NCBI RefSeq assembly: GCF_964283195.1 | Contig: NZ_CAXYLH010000001.1 | Direction: 5' to 3' (one strand) | DNA from: Paratractidigestivibacter sp003150175 | GTDB lineage: Bacteria; Actinomycetota; Coriobacteriia; Coriobacteriales; Atopobiaceae | DNA: 64,000 bases | Shown here: positions 28,073 to 37,600 of the stretch, one piece after another | Position numbering within the stretch: the stretch's first letter is position 1 | Layout of the letters: every line of letters starts with the position of its first letter | Notes under the pieces: generated by a model | What the model was told of the DNA's origin: nothing | The model's input: only the letters and a program-made list of their open reading frames with translations | Databases searched by the model: none | Translations under genes and position numbers: made by a program

Positions 28073-28255
28073 CTACAGAAGGCCAGCTTGTCTGCGAATT
28101 ATGTCCGCCATACGGTCTTTTATCTCGGCATGCCTTGGCACCATGACAGCACGGCCACCTCGCCTGAACTTGTCATGGTTGGCTGTCGAGCCGCTCTTGA
28201 CCCTCACATAGCCAGCCCGCTCGAGTTCGCGGACCAAATCCCTGCGCTTAGTCAT
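28073..28255 (-). CDS. hicA: HicA-family mRNA interferase toxin
   Basis: A 60-residue double-stranded RNA-binding-like toxin. The pattern MTKRRDLVRELERAGY, then KSGSTANHDKF with the catalytic His, then VPRHAEIKDRMADIIRRQAGL, is that of HicA, though the usual GSHH is changed to GSTANH. It cleaves mRNA when HicB is lost. The ATG at 28255 is eight bases after GAAGGG. Operon with hicB. Confidence 0.85.
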   Translation of the reverse strand: MTKRRDLVRELERAGYVRVKSGSTANHDKFRRGGRAVMVPRHAEIKDRMADIIRRQAGLL

Positions 28256-28405
28256 CCGCATTCCCTTCGCAGTAAATATTAGCTTTACTAATATTTTTTG
28301 ACAACACCAATTCCGTAGAAACTTGCCGAACGAATTGTTGGTATGCTATCACCAATCAGTTGTAAATCATCTATATATGATATTTCTATCATCATTTCAG
28401 GTCGC

Positions 28406-28431
28406 TATAATAATCATTGTTTGATGATTAT
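28406..28431 (+). promoter_or_regulatory. Promoter and palindromic operator of the XRE gene
   Basis: A perfect TATAAT at 28406-28411 overlaps an 8-bp inverted repeat (ATAATCAT 28410-28417, ATGATTAT 28424-28431). More ATCAT/GATAT half-sites lie at 28367-28396. The stretch 28265-28440 is unusually AT-rich. This fits autoregulation by the downstream HTH protein. Confidence 0.6.
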
Positions 28432-28462
28432 CTCGTTATTTGCGATTGATTAGGAGCAAACC

Positions 28463-29053
28463 ATGGCGAGCGCCCTTTTAGAGCTGAGGAAGCAAGCGGG
28501 GTTCAAGAACGCGAAGGACTTCGCCGCCGCCGAAGGCATCGCCGAGGCGACCTACGCCCGCTACGAGTCCAGCCCCGAGAAGATCCCCCTCAAGAGCGCC
28601 TGGCAGCTAGCCGACCGCTTCGGCGTGCCCATCGACGTCATCGTGGGCAGGCGGGCCGTCGACGTTGCGAGCTTGCGCGGCAAGGTGCAGGAGGCATACG
28701 AGGCCCTCTCCGAACGCTCGCGCGCCTCGCTCGACGACTACCTGACCTTCCTCGCGCAGCGAGACGAGCGCGAGGAGAGGGAGCGCGAGGAGAGGGAGCG
28801 CCGCCGCTACGACATCGTATGCTACCGCCTGGAGCAGGTCTTCCTGGCCAGGCTCGAGGAGGGTGACCCGGACCTGTTCGCCTTCGGCACGGGCGAGCGC
28901 ATGCGTGCCGCGTTCGAGGCATACGTCAACAAGAGGGCCGACGAGCTCCAGGAGCCCGACGCCCGCACCTCAGCGAAGCAGATCATGGCCGCCTACGACC
29001 GCGCCCACAGCACCTCCCGCTACGACGACATGCCGGTCCGCAAAAGTCGGTAA
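28463..29053 (+). CDS. XRE-family transcriptional regulator
   Basis: A 196-residue protein. Residues 1-65 form a helix-turn-helix (LLELRKQAGFKNAKDFAAAEGIAEATYARYE, then WQLADRFGVPIDVIVG). The rest is helical and highly charged, including an Arg/Glu repeat (EREERERRR), and may be a dimerisation arm. Ribosome site AGGAG eight bases before ATG. It is divergent from hicAB across an AT-rich operator region, so it may regulate itself and perhaps hicAB. Confidence 0.75.
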   Translation: MASALLELRKQAGFKNAKDFAAAEGIAEATYARYESSPEKIPLKSAWQLADRFGVPIDVIVGRRAVDVASLRGKVQEAYEALSERSRASLDDYLTFLAQRDEREEREREERERRRYDIVCYRLEQVFLARLEEGDPDLFAFGTGERMRAAFEAYVNKRADELQEPDARTSAKQIMAAYDRAHSTSRYDDMPVRKSR

Positions 29054-29295
29054 ATGACAATCTCGGCGGGGTCTTCGGACCTCGCTTTTCTTATGCGGGA
29101 GAGGGACAGAGGATCTCGGCTTCGCGCCTCCAGGCAACCTCGGACACGGTTTGCGCCAGATTCGTACCGTACAAGCCTCCAAAGTCCGAGCGTCAGCTAG
29201 GTACAGTCATCTACCCGCTGCTTCTCAACTTAGAATCCAGGCAATCGTTCATCCTTCAGTAGCCGGCGGCTTGGAAACGCGCCGAAACGGGCCCG

Positions 29296-30009
29296 TCAGC
29301 GGGCCGCGAGGTCGTACTTGGCGACGACGCGGCGGATGGCGCGGCCCCACGGAAGCCAGATCACGGCAAGAAACCCGGCGGTCGCGATGCCGTGGACGAT
29401 GTCGAGCGGGGCGCCCGCGGCGTAGGCGGCGACCACGGCGGGCCAGGTGAGCGGACGCACGAAGCCGAGCACGTAGTAGCCGTTGAGTATCGCGCCGTAC
29501 ATGAGCGCGCTCACGAAGCCCCAGGCGTACAGCGCCCACGCGCACCCAAGCGCGCCGCGGTCGGAAAGGACGCCGCCGAGGTATCCGACAAGCCCCCACG
29601 CGTACATCTGCCAGGGCGTCCACGACCCCTGCCCAAAGAAGAAGTTCGACACGAGGGCGGCCACCGCGCCGACCACGAACCCCGAACGGCGCCCGAGAGC
29701 GGCGCCCGCCACGATGGCGATGGCGCTCACGGGCTTGACGTCGGGGATCGGCGCGAAGAGCACGCGCCCGGCGGCGGCCGTCGCCGCGAGAACGGCCGTG
29801 GGCATGAGCTGCCGCAGCGGTGGCCGCGACGCCTCGAAGCTCGCAAAGAGGAGCCCGACCGCGAGCACGGCCACCGCGAGCGTGAGGCCGGCTGTCACGT
29901 CGAGCCCCGCCACGGCGGTCGCGACCATGACGACGGGCACGGCAAGAAGGGCGGGCAGCTCGAGCACGCGGAGCAGGCGCGGGGCCGCCTGGGCGAGCGC
30001 GCGCCTCAT
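29296..30009 (-). CDS. ECF transporter substrate-binding (S) component, probably corrinoid-related
   Basis: A 237-residue membrane protein with about six helices. The pattern PDVKPVSAIAIVAGAALG, then VSNFFFGQGSWTPWQMYAWGLVGYLGG, is that of ECF S components often found with cobalamin-riboswitch operons. It would bind a vitamin or precursor and pair with the T and A-A' proteins. The ATG at 30009 overlaps the ATPase stop (ATGA). The assignment to corrinoids rests on the DUF4430 neighbours and the riboswitch candidate, not on a visible binding site. Confidence 0.8.
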   Translation of the reverse strand: MRRALAQAAPRLLRVLELPALLAVPVVMVATAVAGLDVTAGLTLAVAVLAVGLLFASFEASRPPLRQLMPTAVLAATAAAGRVLFAPIPDVKPVSAIAIVAGAALGRRSGFVVGAVAALVSNFFFGQGSWTPWQMYAWGLVGYLGGVLSDRGALGCAWALYAWGFVSALMYGAILNGYYVLGFVRPLTWPAVVAAYAAGAPLDIVHGIATAGFLAVIWLPWGRAIRRVVAKYDLAAR

Positions 30010-31451
30010 CGCGAGCCTCTTCCATAGAGCCACGACTCCGCGAAGAACTCCGCCGTGGCCTCAGTCGAGGCCAGGCAGCCGTCGAACAGAAGCGAGACGC
30101 GGTCGGCGACGGCCTCGACGAACGCCATGTCGTGCGTGGCAAGAAGGACCGTCGCGCCGGCGTCTCGGGCGGCACCGACGGCGCGGACGACCCACGCGCG
30201 GGCCGCGTCGTCGAGCCCCTTGGTCGGCTCGTCGAGGAGCAACAGGTCCGGCTTGCTGAGCAGCAGCTTCTGCAGCGCGAGCATCTGCTGCTGGCCGCCG
30301 GAAAGGTCGTACGGGTGGCGGTCGACGGCGTCTGCAAGCCCGAGCTCCTCGAGCGCGGAGTCGACCTCCGCGGCGCCGTACCCCGCGCCGGCCGCCCACT
30401 CCGTGAGCTCGTCGCGCACGGTCTCGCACGCGAGGACCGCCTTGGGCGACTGCGGCAGGAGCGCCTGCGAGCGCGCGAGGGCGTTCTCCACGCGACCCTT
30501 CTGGGCTCGGGCGACGCCGGCAGCAAGCGAAAGCAGCGTCGACTTGCCGGAGCCGTTGCCGCCCACGAGCGCGCGCACTTCTCCTTGAATGAGCCGCAGG
30601 TCAAGGCCACGAAGCACCCAGTCGCCGCCGCGGTCGTAGCGAAGCCACGCCTCCCGCACGTCGACGGCGGCGGCACCTGCCGGCGCCGGGCGCGCGGGCA
30701 GCGCCGCGAGCGGCCTCGGATTTGCGAGCGCGGCCAGCCCCACCTCGCGCACACGCCCCTCTCCCACCGCGAACGCGCAGGTGGCGTACTCGACCATCGC
30801 TTGCGGCGCGTGCGTGGCCACCACAACGGTGATGCCGAGTTCTCGGTTCGCGCGGAAAAGCAGCCCGAGGAAGGCCTTCTCGGCTATAGGGTCGAGCATG
30901 CTCGTCGGCTCGTCGAGCAAAAGCAGCCGCGGGCGCATGGCGAGCGTAGCCGCGAGGGCGAGCGTCTGCCGCTGGCCGCCGGAGAGCTCGGAGGTCTGCG
31001 CGCGGAGCCACGGGCCCATGCCGAAGAAATTGCAGGTCTCGGCGACGCGGCGGCGCATCTCGTCAGCGGGGACGCCGAGGTTCTCGAGGCCGAAGGCCAT
31101 CTCGTGCCAGACGGTGTCGCACACGATCTGGTTGTCGGGGCTTTGGAACACGTAGCCCACCGCAGCTGCCGACTCCGCCGGCGAGAAGGACCGGACGTCG
31201 ACGCCGAAGGCGAGGACGTCGCCCGCGCGCTCGCCCGCCGGCGCGATCTCGGGCTTGGCAAGGCGCAGCAAGGTCGACTTGCCCGATCCCGTGGCACCTG
31301 TGAGCAGCGCGAACGCGCCGTCTGGCACGACGAGCGACGCATGATCGAGCACGGGGGCGGCGCCTGCGGGATACGTGAACGTGAGGCCACGGATCTCGAG
31401 CGCGGGCGTGGCAGCAGGTCCCTTTGCGGGCTTCTTTCCAGGCAACGTCAT
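30006..31451 (-). CDS. ECF transporter ATPase, A-A' fusion
   Basis: A 481-residue protein with two ABC domains in one chain. Domain 1 has Walker A GATGSGKSTLL, signature LSGGQRQTLALA and Walker B LLLLDEPTSMLD. Domain 2 has GGNGSGKSTLL, LSGGQQQMLALQ and LLLLDEPTKGLD. Energises uptake by the ECF module. ATGA overlaps with the genes on both sides show tight translational coupling. Confidence 0.92.
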   Translation of the reverse strand: MTLPGKKPAKGPAATPALEIRGLTFTYPAGAAPVLDHASLVVPDGAFALLTGATGSGKSTLLRLAKPEIAPAGERAGDVLAFGVDVRSFSPAESAAAVGYVFQSPDNQIVCDTVWHEMAFGLENLGVPADEMRRRVAETCNFFGMGPWLRAQTSELSGGQRQTLALAATLAMRPRLLLLDEPTSMLDPIAEKAFLGLLFRANRELGITVVVATHAPQAMVEYATCAFAVGEGRVREVGLAALANPRPLAALPARPAPAGAAAVDVREAWLRYDRGGDWVLRGLDLRLIQGEVRALVGGNGSGKSTLLSLAAGVARAQKGRVENALARSQALLPQSPKAVLACETVRDELTEWAAGAGYGAAEVDSALEELGLADAVDRHPYDLSGGQQQMLALQKLLLSKPDLLLLDEPTKGLDDAARAWVVRAVGAARDAGATVLLATHDMAFVEAVADRVSLLFDGCLASTEATAEFFAESWLYGRGSR

Positions 31452-32323
31452 TCCAATCCCCTCCAACGGATGCGCTCGACGACGGCCGCGGCGGCCGGCA
31501 GCAGCATAAGCGCGGCGTAGGGCGCATAGCCCCACCAGCACACGAGCGCGGGCATCACCGGGTAGAAGCTCCACTGCCCGCACGCGACGGCGGCGAGAAA
31601 CGCGCAAAGAAGTGCGAGGACCACGACGCCGCAGGTCTTCGCTGCATCGGATTCGCGCAGGGCATCGGCCCGGTAGCTCGTGCGGCGCGCGCCCGATTCC
31701 CAGCCGCGGGCGCGCATGGCGTCCGCGCGCTCAAGCGAGTCCTCGAGCGCCCAGGTCATCAGCTGGCCGGATTCCCGGGTCAGGCGCTCGCGCAGGCCGG
31801 GCCGCGGACCAGCGGCGCTGCACGCGGAAAGCGACGCCTCGACGCCGCGGCTTCGGCGCAGCAGCTGGGGTGTGAGCTGCGAGGCCATCGACACCACGAG
31901 CGCGACCGAGGACGAGCCCCCGCGCCCGAGCGACAGCAGCCGGTCCTGCGTGAGCACGGCCGCCGCGCCCTCGAACCACACGACAACGGACACCATGAGG
32001 GCGCCCATGACGGCTCCGTACGCGAGGCTCTCGGCGTACACGCACACAGGGCCGAGGCGCATAAGGAGCGTCGAGCCGGACGCGGAGAAGAGCGGGTTGG
32101 CGAGACACACGAGCGCGAGCATGGGCAGTTGCCAGCGCAAACCCAGAAGCGTCGCGCGCGGCCCCCGGGCGAGCGCCGAGAACGCGAGCGCGCCCGTGAG
32201 CGAGAGCGCCACGAGCACCGGCTGCACGGCGAACATCGTGAGCAGCAGGATCGCCGCAAAGAGCACCGCCGGCACGCACGCATGGCACGCGTCGAAGGCT
32301 ATATGCCTTATTGTTCGGCCCAC
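31448..32323 (-). CDS. ECF transporter transmembrane (T) component
   Basis: A 291-residue EcfT protein with about five helices and the two Ala-Arg-Gly-type coupling motifs, seen as AMRARGWESG near residue 220 (the second is less clear). It couples the S component to the ATPase. The only fitting start is GTG at 32323, which lies inside the last codons of the Abi gene; the first 20 residues may therefore have been altered when that gene was inserted. Confidence 0.8.
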   Translation of the reverse strand: MGRTIRHIAFDACHACVPAVLFAAILLLTMFAVQPVLVALSLTGALAFSALARGPRATLLGLRWQLPMLALVCLANPLFSASGSTLLMRLGPVCVYAESLAYGAVMGALMVSVVVWFEGAAAVLTQDRLLSLGRGGSSSVALVVSMASQLTPQLLRRSRGVEASLSACSAAGPRPGLRERLTRESGQLMTWALEDSLERADAMRARGWESGARRTSYRADALRESDAAKTCGVVVLALLCAFLAAVACGQWSFYPVMPALVCWWGYAPYAALMLLPAAAAVVERIRWRGLE

Positions 32324-33378
32324 GCGTCCGCCTCGCTTCCGTTTTCAGCCTTCGGCACGGCAAGCACTTCTCGCCAAGAGTCCGGAAAACCCATAGGTGC
32401 GAGCGAAACGTTTGGATATGCATCGATAATGTGACCAAGTTCAATCGCCATGTCATTCCAACGATCTGGCCACGTTTGTTCAAAGAGCCGCTTTATCACA
32501 ATAAATGTTGGGAATTCCTTATTTGATGCCCAGCGGATGTCCTTGCGCAACATTTTTGGACGTATTCGCATTACACGATTATAAAAGCGTCCCTGATGCG
32601 CGCAGAGATTACGCACTGCGCACAAGTGCATCAGCCAGCTTTTTAGGATTGGAGGCCTTTGGCCAAATGCACCGGCGATCGCTTTCGCGGTCGGCGCCGT
32701 CCTAGAGCCATCTCGCAGCAGGCCAATTAATGAGGAAACCTGTCCCATTGTCATGACCTCGACAACCGCCCAACACGGGAGGTCGCCGTATTTCTCCAAG
32801 TTATGACAAACGCACGGCTCTTGATTCTTTTTCGCCCTTGCTATCTCTTGATCAATTGACGAGAGCAGCCCTCCGTGGCGAGAGCTGTCGGCAAATAGCA
32901 GCGAATCCCGATACGCAAGCGGGCCATAGTCGCGTGACAGGAAGTAAGCAAAACTGGTCCGAATTTTGATTTCTATAGGTTGTATAGCAGCCCATAACCA
33001 TTGACGCAGCGCAGCATCCAATCGATAGATATCCACGATCGAAGGCAGCTCTGTTGCCTTTGCGATTTGGCCATTGTGTTCGAAAGTCATCCAATAAGCG
33101 CGAAGGCGATAGTAATTGATGTCTTCAAGCAGTTCTTTTGCCGCGCTCGCATCCGGGCATTCGATGCCCATTTCGACAAGATGACGCACCTGCTGGTCAA
33201 CCGAGAGGAAAGGCTTCATCTCTGCAAAAAAGGAGCCAGCTTGGTTCGCATCATCGTTTCCGAGAGAGGCGCGCTGGCTACTATTGCCTTTTACTATACC
33301 CTTCGCAGTTTTAGGTGCAACAGCATCCTCATTTTTGTGACCAGAATCCATCGCCCGTTGGCTGCTGTCCTTGACCAT
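32308..33378 (-). CDS. Abi_2-family (AbiD/AbiF-type) abortive-infection protein
   Basis: A 356-residue protein with the Abi_2 pattern: SVDQQVRHLVEMGIECPDASAA near residue 60, then LEDINYYRLRAYWMTF, IYRLDAALRQWLWAAIQPIEIKIRTSFAYFLS, and the HEPN-type R-x4-H motif RNLCAH near residue 265. HEPN proteins of this type cut RNA during phage infection. Base composition is clearly lower in GC than the flanking genes, and the gene sits between a DUF4430 gene and ecfT, so it looks like a transferred insert. GGGGAGG lies four bases before the ATG. Confidence 0.85.
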   Translation of the reverse strand: MVKDSSQRAMDSGHKNEDAVAPKTAKGIVKGNSSQRASLGNDDANQAGSFFAEMKPFLSVDQQVRHLVEMGIECPDASAAKELLEDINYYRLRAYWMTFEHNGQIAKATELPSIVDIYRLDAALRQWLWAAIQPIEIKIRTSFAYFLSRDYGPLAYRDSLLFADSSRHGGLLSSIDQEIARAKKNQEPCVCHNLEKYGDLPCWAVVEVMTMGQVSSLIGLLRDGSRTAPTAKAIAGAFGQRPPILKSWLMHLCAVRNLCAHQGRFYNRVMRIRPKMLRKDIRWASNKEFPTFIVIKRLFEQTWPDRWNDMAIELGHIIDAYPNVSLAPMGFPDSWREVLAVPKAENGSEADAWAEQ

Positions 33379-33420
33379 AGCGCCTCCCCACTCAAATCTC
33401 GTGGCGTTTATTGTATAGAA

Positions 33421-33454
33421 GCGCGGGGGCCGACAAGGTTGCCGGCGCCCGCGC
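33421..33454 (-). terminator. Possible terminator after the small DUF4430 gene
   Basis: Twelve-base arms (33421-33432, 33443-33454) pair with one mismatch; the minus strand continues TTCTATAC, a poor T tract. If active it would partly separate the ECF genes from the riboswitch. Confidence 0.45.
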
Positions 33455-33480
33455 GCGAAAGGCGTATGACACCAAACGAT

Positions 33481-34617
33481 CTAGTACTCGACGTTGGCGT
33501 ACCACCAGTAGATGGACTCGCCGCCAGAGAGAACGTAGCTGGAACACGCGACGCCCGCGGTGGAGCCGTTGACGGAATACATCCACCCGCTCATGCCACC
33601 GTGCTCTTTCTCGGCAAGGCCGGCGATCGAGCTTACGTACATGCCGTAGCCGGTGGCCTTGGCATTGAACGAGACGCCGCAGCTCGCCAGGGCGTCATAG
33701 ACGGTTGCGCCCGCGGGAAGCGTGAGCGTGGCCGAGGAGCTGCCCGCGCCGGCGGACGAGCCGTCGACGGTAATGCTCACCGTGACGGTCGCGCCCTGCT
33801 GGGAAGAAGCACCCGAGGCCGAGCCGTCCGCGGAGCCGCTCCTTGACGAGACGTTCTTGCCGTTCTGGTCGACCACACGGTAGGTGGTCTTCGTCTTGGT
33901 CAGGGCCTCGCCGTCGACGGTCTTTTTCTGGACGACGGTGATGGCGGAGTCGTCGGGAAGCGTCGGAGCCTCGCCGCCCTGCTGGGCGAAGGCGGGGGCG
34001 TCGCCCAGCTGCGCGTAGGCGTCGCCGCTGATGGCATAGCCCTCGGCCGCGGAAAGAAGGGCGGAGGTGTCACCAGAGGTCGGGGCGCCGTCGCAGCCGT
34101 AGCGCACGACGAGGCGCACCGCACCGTTGGCGTCCTCTGAGATCCAGGTCACGTCGGACAGGCCCACGTTCTGCTCGGATGCCCACTTGGCGAGGGCTGC
34201 CGCGCGGCGGGCGGTTGCATCCACCATGGCGGGCGCGTCGTCGGCCGTGGCCTGCTCGACCCAAACACCGTTGGCCGTCAGGACGGCCTTGACGTCGTCG
34301 GCCGCGACCGAGACGTCGGAGCCGTCGAAGCTGAGCCCCGCGCAGGCGGCGGCCACGTCGTCGGCGGTCACCGTGTTCGCGGTCATGGCGATCTGCGGCG
34401 TCGCGGCGGCCTGGCCGTCGGCGGAGGCAGGCTCGCTCACGGTCTGGAGCGCGTCGCCGGAGAGGAACGTGAGCGGGTCGTTGCCCTGCGCGTACTGCCA
34501 TGCGGACCAGGCGCAAAAGGCGATGGTTACAGCCGCGAGAACGGCGACGACCGGGCGCCAGGCGCGGGCGCTCTTCTTTCCCCCATCACCGTGGAGGTTG
34601 GAGTCAGGCTCGGCCAT
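33481..34617 (-). CDS. Membrane-anchored DUF4430 (transcobalamin-like) protein
   Basis: A 378-residue protein with one N-terminal membrane helix (VVAVLAAVTIAFCAWSAWQY) and an extracytoplasmic part. The last 100 residues form a DUF4430/transcobalamin-like C-terminal domain: GATVYDALASCGVSFN, then GYGMYVSSIAGLAE and MSGWMYSVNG, then ESIYWWYANVEY. The domain resembles the cobalamin-binding part of intrinsic factor and transcobalamin, so corrinoid capture is likely. Its ATG shares a base with the upstream stop (TAATG). The middle is Ser/Gly/Ala-rich. Confidence 0.85.
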   Translation of the reverse strand: MAEPDSNLHGDGGKKSARAWRPVVAVLAAVTIAFCAWSAWQYAQGNDPLTFLSGDALQTVSEPASADGQAAATPQIAMTANTVTADDVAAACAGLSFDGSDVSVAADDVKAVLTANGVWVEQATADDAPAMVDATARRAAALAKWASEQNVGLSDVTWISEDANGAVRLVVRYGCDGAPTSGDTSALLSAAEGYAISGDAYAQLGDAPAFAQQGGEAPTLPDDSAITVVQKKTVDGEALTKTKTTYRVVDQNGKNVSSRSGSADGSASGASSQQGATVTVSITVDGSSAGAGSSSATLTLPAGATVYDALASCGVSFNAKATGYGMYVSSIAGLAEKEHGGMSGWMYSVNGSTAGVACSSYVLSGGESIYWWYANVEY

Positions 34618-37600
34618 TACTCCTCATCCCCCTTCCCGCGCTTGGCAAGAAGAACGACGATGAGCGCCGCAGCGGCCACGGCCATACCGATGAAGGGCCA
34701 GATGGGAAGCGTGCGGCTGGATTCGGAAGAGCCGAAGCCCGCATCGGCGCCGAGGTCGGCCGCGCCCTCGGCGGCAGCGGTCGGGGCAGCGCCCGTGGCC
34801 TCGCCGGACGTGAAGCCGGAAAGAAGGGAGGCCTTCTCCTCGGACTCGCCGGACTCGGCCGAGACGTTCGACTTGAGGGCGATGGCGAGCGTGGTCTTCT
34901 TGCCGCCGTTGCCGGACAGCGAGGTCTGGCCGCCGGAGGCGTTGTCCTTCTTTGCGCCGTCTGCCTTGTTGGTATCGCCGGTAGAGGCACCGCCCACGGC
35001 GCTCCACTTGGCGTAGAGCGTCATATCGGCAGTCACGACGTCCTTGGCGAAGTCCCAGGCCTGCGTGCACGCGGCGTCCTTGTACCAGCCGACGAAAGTG
35101 AAGCCGGCGCACTTGGGCTTGGCCGAGGGTTCAATGACAGGATGGCCCTGCTTGACGCGCTGGGACGCGGGAAGCTCAGCGTCCTTGCCGTTGGCGTCGA
35201 AGGTCACCGTGAAGCGCTTGAGACGCTCGCCGTTGCCCTTGATGGCAAAGAGCTTTCCGGAGTCGTTGGTGTAGTAAAGGGAGCCGTCAGATCCCACCGA
35301 GATGGACGACATGCAGTAGTTCTGGTTCGCGGTGTCGGGCGTGTAGAGAAGCTCCGCCTCCTCGTCGCCAACACGGTAACGATAGATGCCGCCGGGATTG
35401 TTGTTGGAGGTGAAATAGATGTAGGTCTGTCCGTCCTGGACCGAGACGATGGGCTGGGACTTGACGTCGCCGCCTGCGTCGTAACCGTACTGGCGGATAT
35501 AGTTGCCGTCGGCCTTGCACACGGCGTTCTCGACCGTCATGGTCGCCGCGTCGATAACGGTGATCTGGCCATAGTGGTACTCGGTATTGCCTTGCCAGCC
35601 ACCCGTAAAGCCGTCCACAGACGCGCCGCCCACGATAATCTTTCCGTTGGCGAGCACCGGCGTTGACGTGGAGCTCGCGCCGAATTTGACGCTTGAGGCC
35701 TCCGAGAGGGTGCCGTCTGCGGCCACGGAAAGCTTGTGGAGAACGCCGTCGTTGCTCGCTACATAGAGCGTGGAGCCGTTCGCCAGAACCGTGGTGCGCA
35801 CGCGGTCGGCAACCTTGAGGGTCGAGACGACGTCTCCCGTCGCCGGGTCGACGACACTCACTGTGCCGGAATCATCGGCGATGACACCGTAACCGCCAAT
35901 GAATGCCATGCCGGACCAGTAGTAACCGGCAGAGTTCTGGTTGGCCTTGTTCCACATGACCTTGCCGTCGGACAGGCGGACACACAGCAGGTAGCCGCCG
36001 TAACTGTTCGACCAATCAGCGTCTGCCGACCCAAAGTAGGCGTAGCCGTCACGTACCGTGACGGACGAGAGGGACTGCTGGCTGCCCTTGGTTCCATCAG
36101 GCAACGCGTCGGTTATCCACTTGGTGGTAAGCGTGTCGACCGTAAGAGCCTGGAGGCGGCCGGAACTTAGGGGAACGAGGATGAGGCCGTCGGTATAGAC
36201 CATGCGCGAGGTCGAGTCGATTGCCGAGACGAGCGCCGCCTCGCCGCCCTCGGCGGTCTCGCCCGTGTCGACGTTCTTCTTGTAGAGCTTGGAGCCAACG
36301 GCGATGTAGACGTAGTCGCCAACGAGCAGAGGATCGGACACGGACGTGTTCCACTCGGAGGAGTTCTTGAGCGTCGCAACCCACTTGGCCTCGGCGTCCT
36401 CGGTGGGAACGGGAGCCTCCGTCACCTTGTCGGCACTCGTGAATCCGGACCAGTCGCTATCCCAGTTGGGACCCTCCGCGCTGGGGTCGACGATAACACC
36501 GTCGACAACGTAGCTGCCTTTAACCCACTTGGCATAGAGGGTGAGGTCCTTCGTCACAGATGCCGAGAAATCATAGGGACTCTTCAGATCGGCGTCCGCA
36601 TACCAGCCGGCGAACACGTAGCCGTCCCGCGTGGGGTCGGCGGGCTTTGTCGCCTTCGCGGCATCAGCAACGACCTGGGAGTCGACCGCGGAGCCTTCCC
36701 CGGTATTGAACGTAACCGTATGCGGCAGCGCACTGACGGAGCCGTCGCCGAAGACCCACTCGATCTTGTCGCCAGCCTTGACGTAGTAGTTGACCGCGAG
36801 CAGGTTGCTCTGTTTTCCGTTGATGTACAGAACCCACCAGCGCCAGTTACCTTGGGAGTCCTGCGCGCTTCCGAGGGACGTCTGGCCATTAGGCAGGGTG
36901 CCGTCCTTGGCGGAAATCGTATACATGCCGTCGTCACAGGTCATACCATGCTGTTCGAGCACCTGTTTGGTAAGAGCGGCGGCAGTCATGGTCTCGCCCG
37001 CCGGAATCGTCACCTCGGTCTGCGGCACCCAATCGGCGTCGTTGCCCTCTGTGTCAGGGCCCGTGACCTGCGCCGTGACGGTGATAGCTTTGCCCTCGTT
37101 GGGGTCATCGAGACCAGTGGATCCCTTAATCGCAACCGTCGCGCTTACGTCCTGGTTGGCAAGCTTGGCATAGGTCGGGTTGTCCGGATAGCGCTCGGCA
37201 TAACGCGCGTACTTCTCACTGGAAAGGCGAGAAGTAACGGTAACCTTGGTGTTGTACTCGGGTGTCTCGCCGAGGACCAGGTTCTCGTGCTTGAGGAGGT
37301 CGGGGCGACTCGACTTGAAGAGGCGGTATCCGGCGGACTCGCTCGCGCCCTCGAGCTCAACCGGGACGATGCCCGAGCCCGCGGCGTCGGTAGTCGCCTT
37401 GTCGTAGCTCCACGCGAGCTTACCGTCGGCGTCGAGATACGCCTTCTGGAAGGCGTGCATGTTTGCGGTCACGCCCGCGGCGTCCTGGCCGTCGAGGATG
37501 GCCTCGGCGTAGCCCGCCTTGGCGGCCTCCATGAGCTTAAGCTCGGCTTCGAGGTCCGCCTGATCCTGCGGCGCGATCGTGAAATCGAGCGTCTTTGTGG

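Noticed and set aside
34617..34720. Sortase LPXTG anchor on the giant surface protein
   Set aside because: The end has a helix and charged tail, but only TLPIW before it, so no LPXTG motif.
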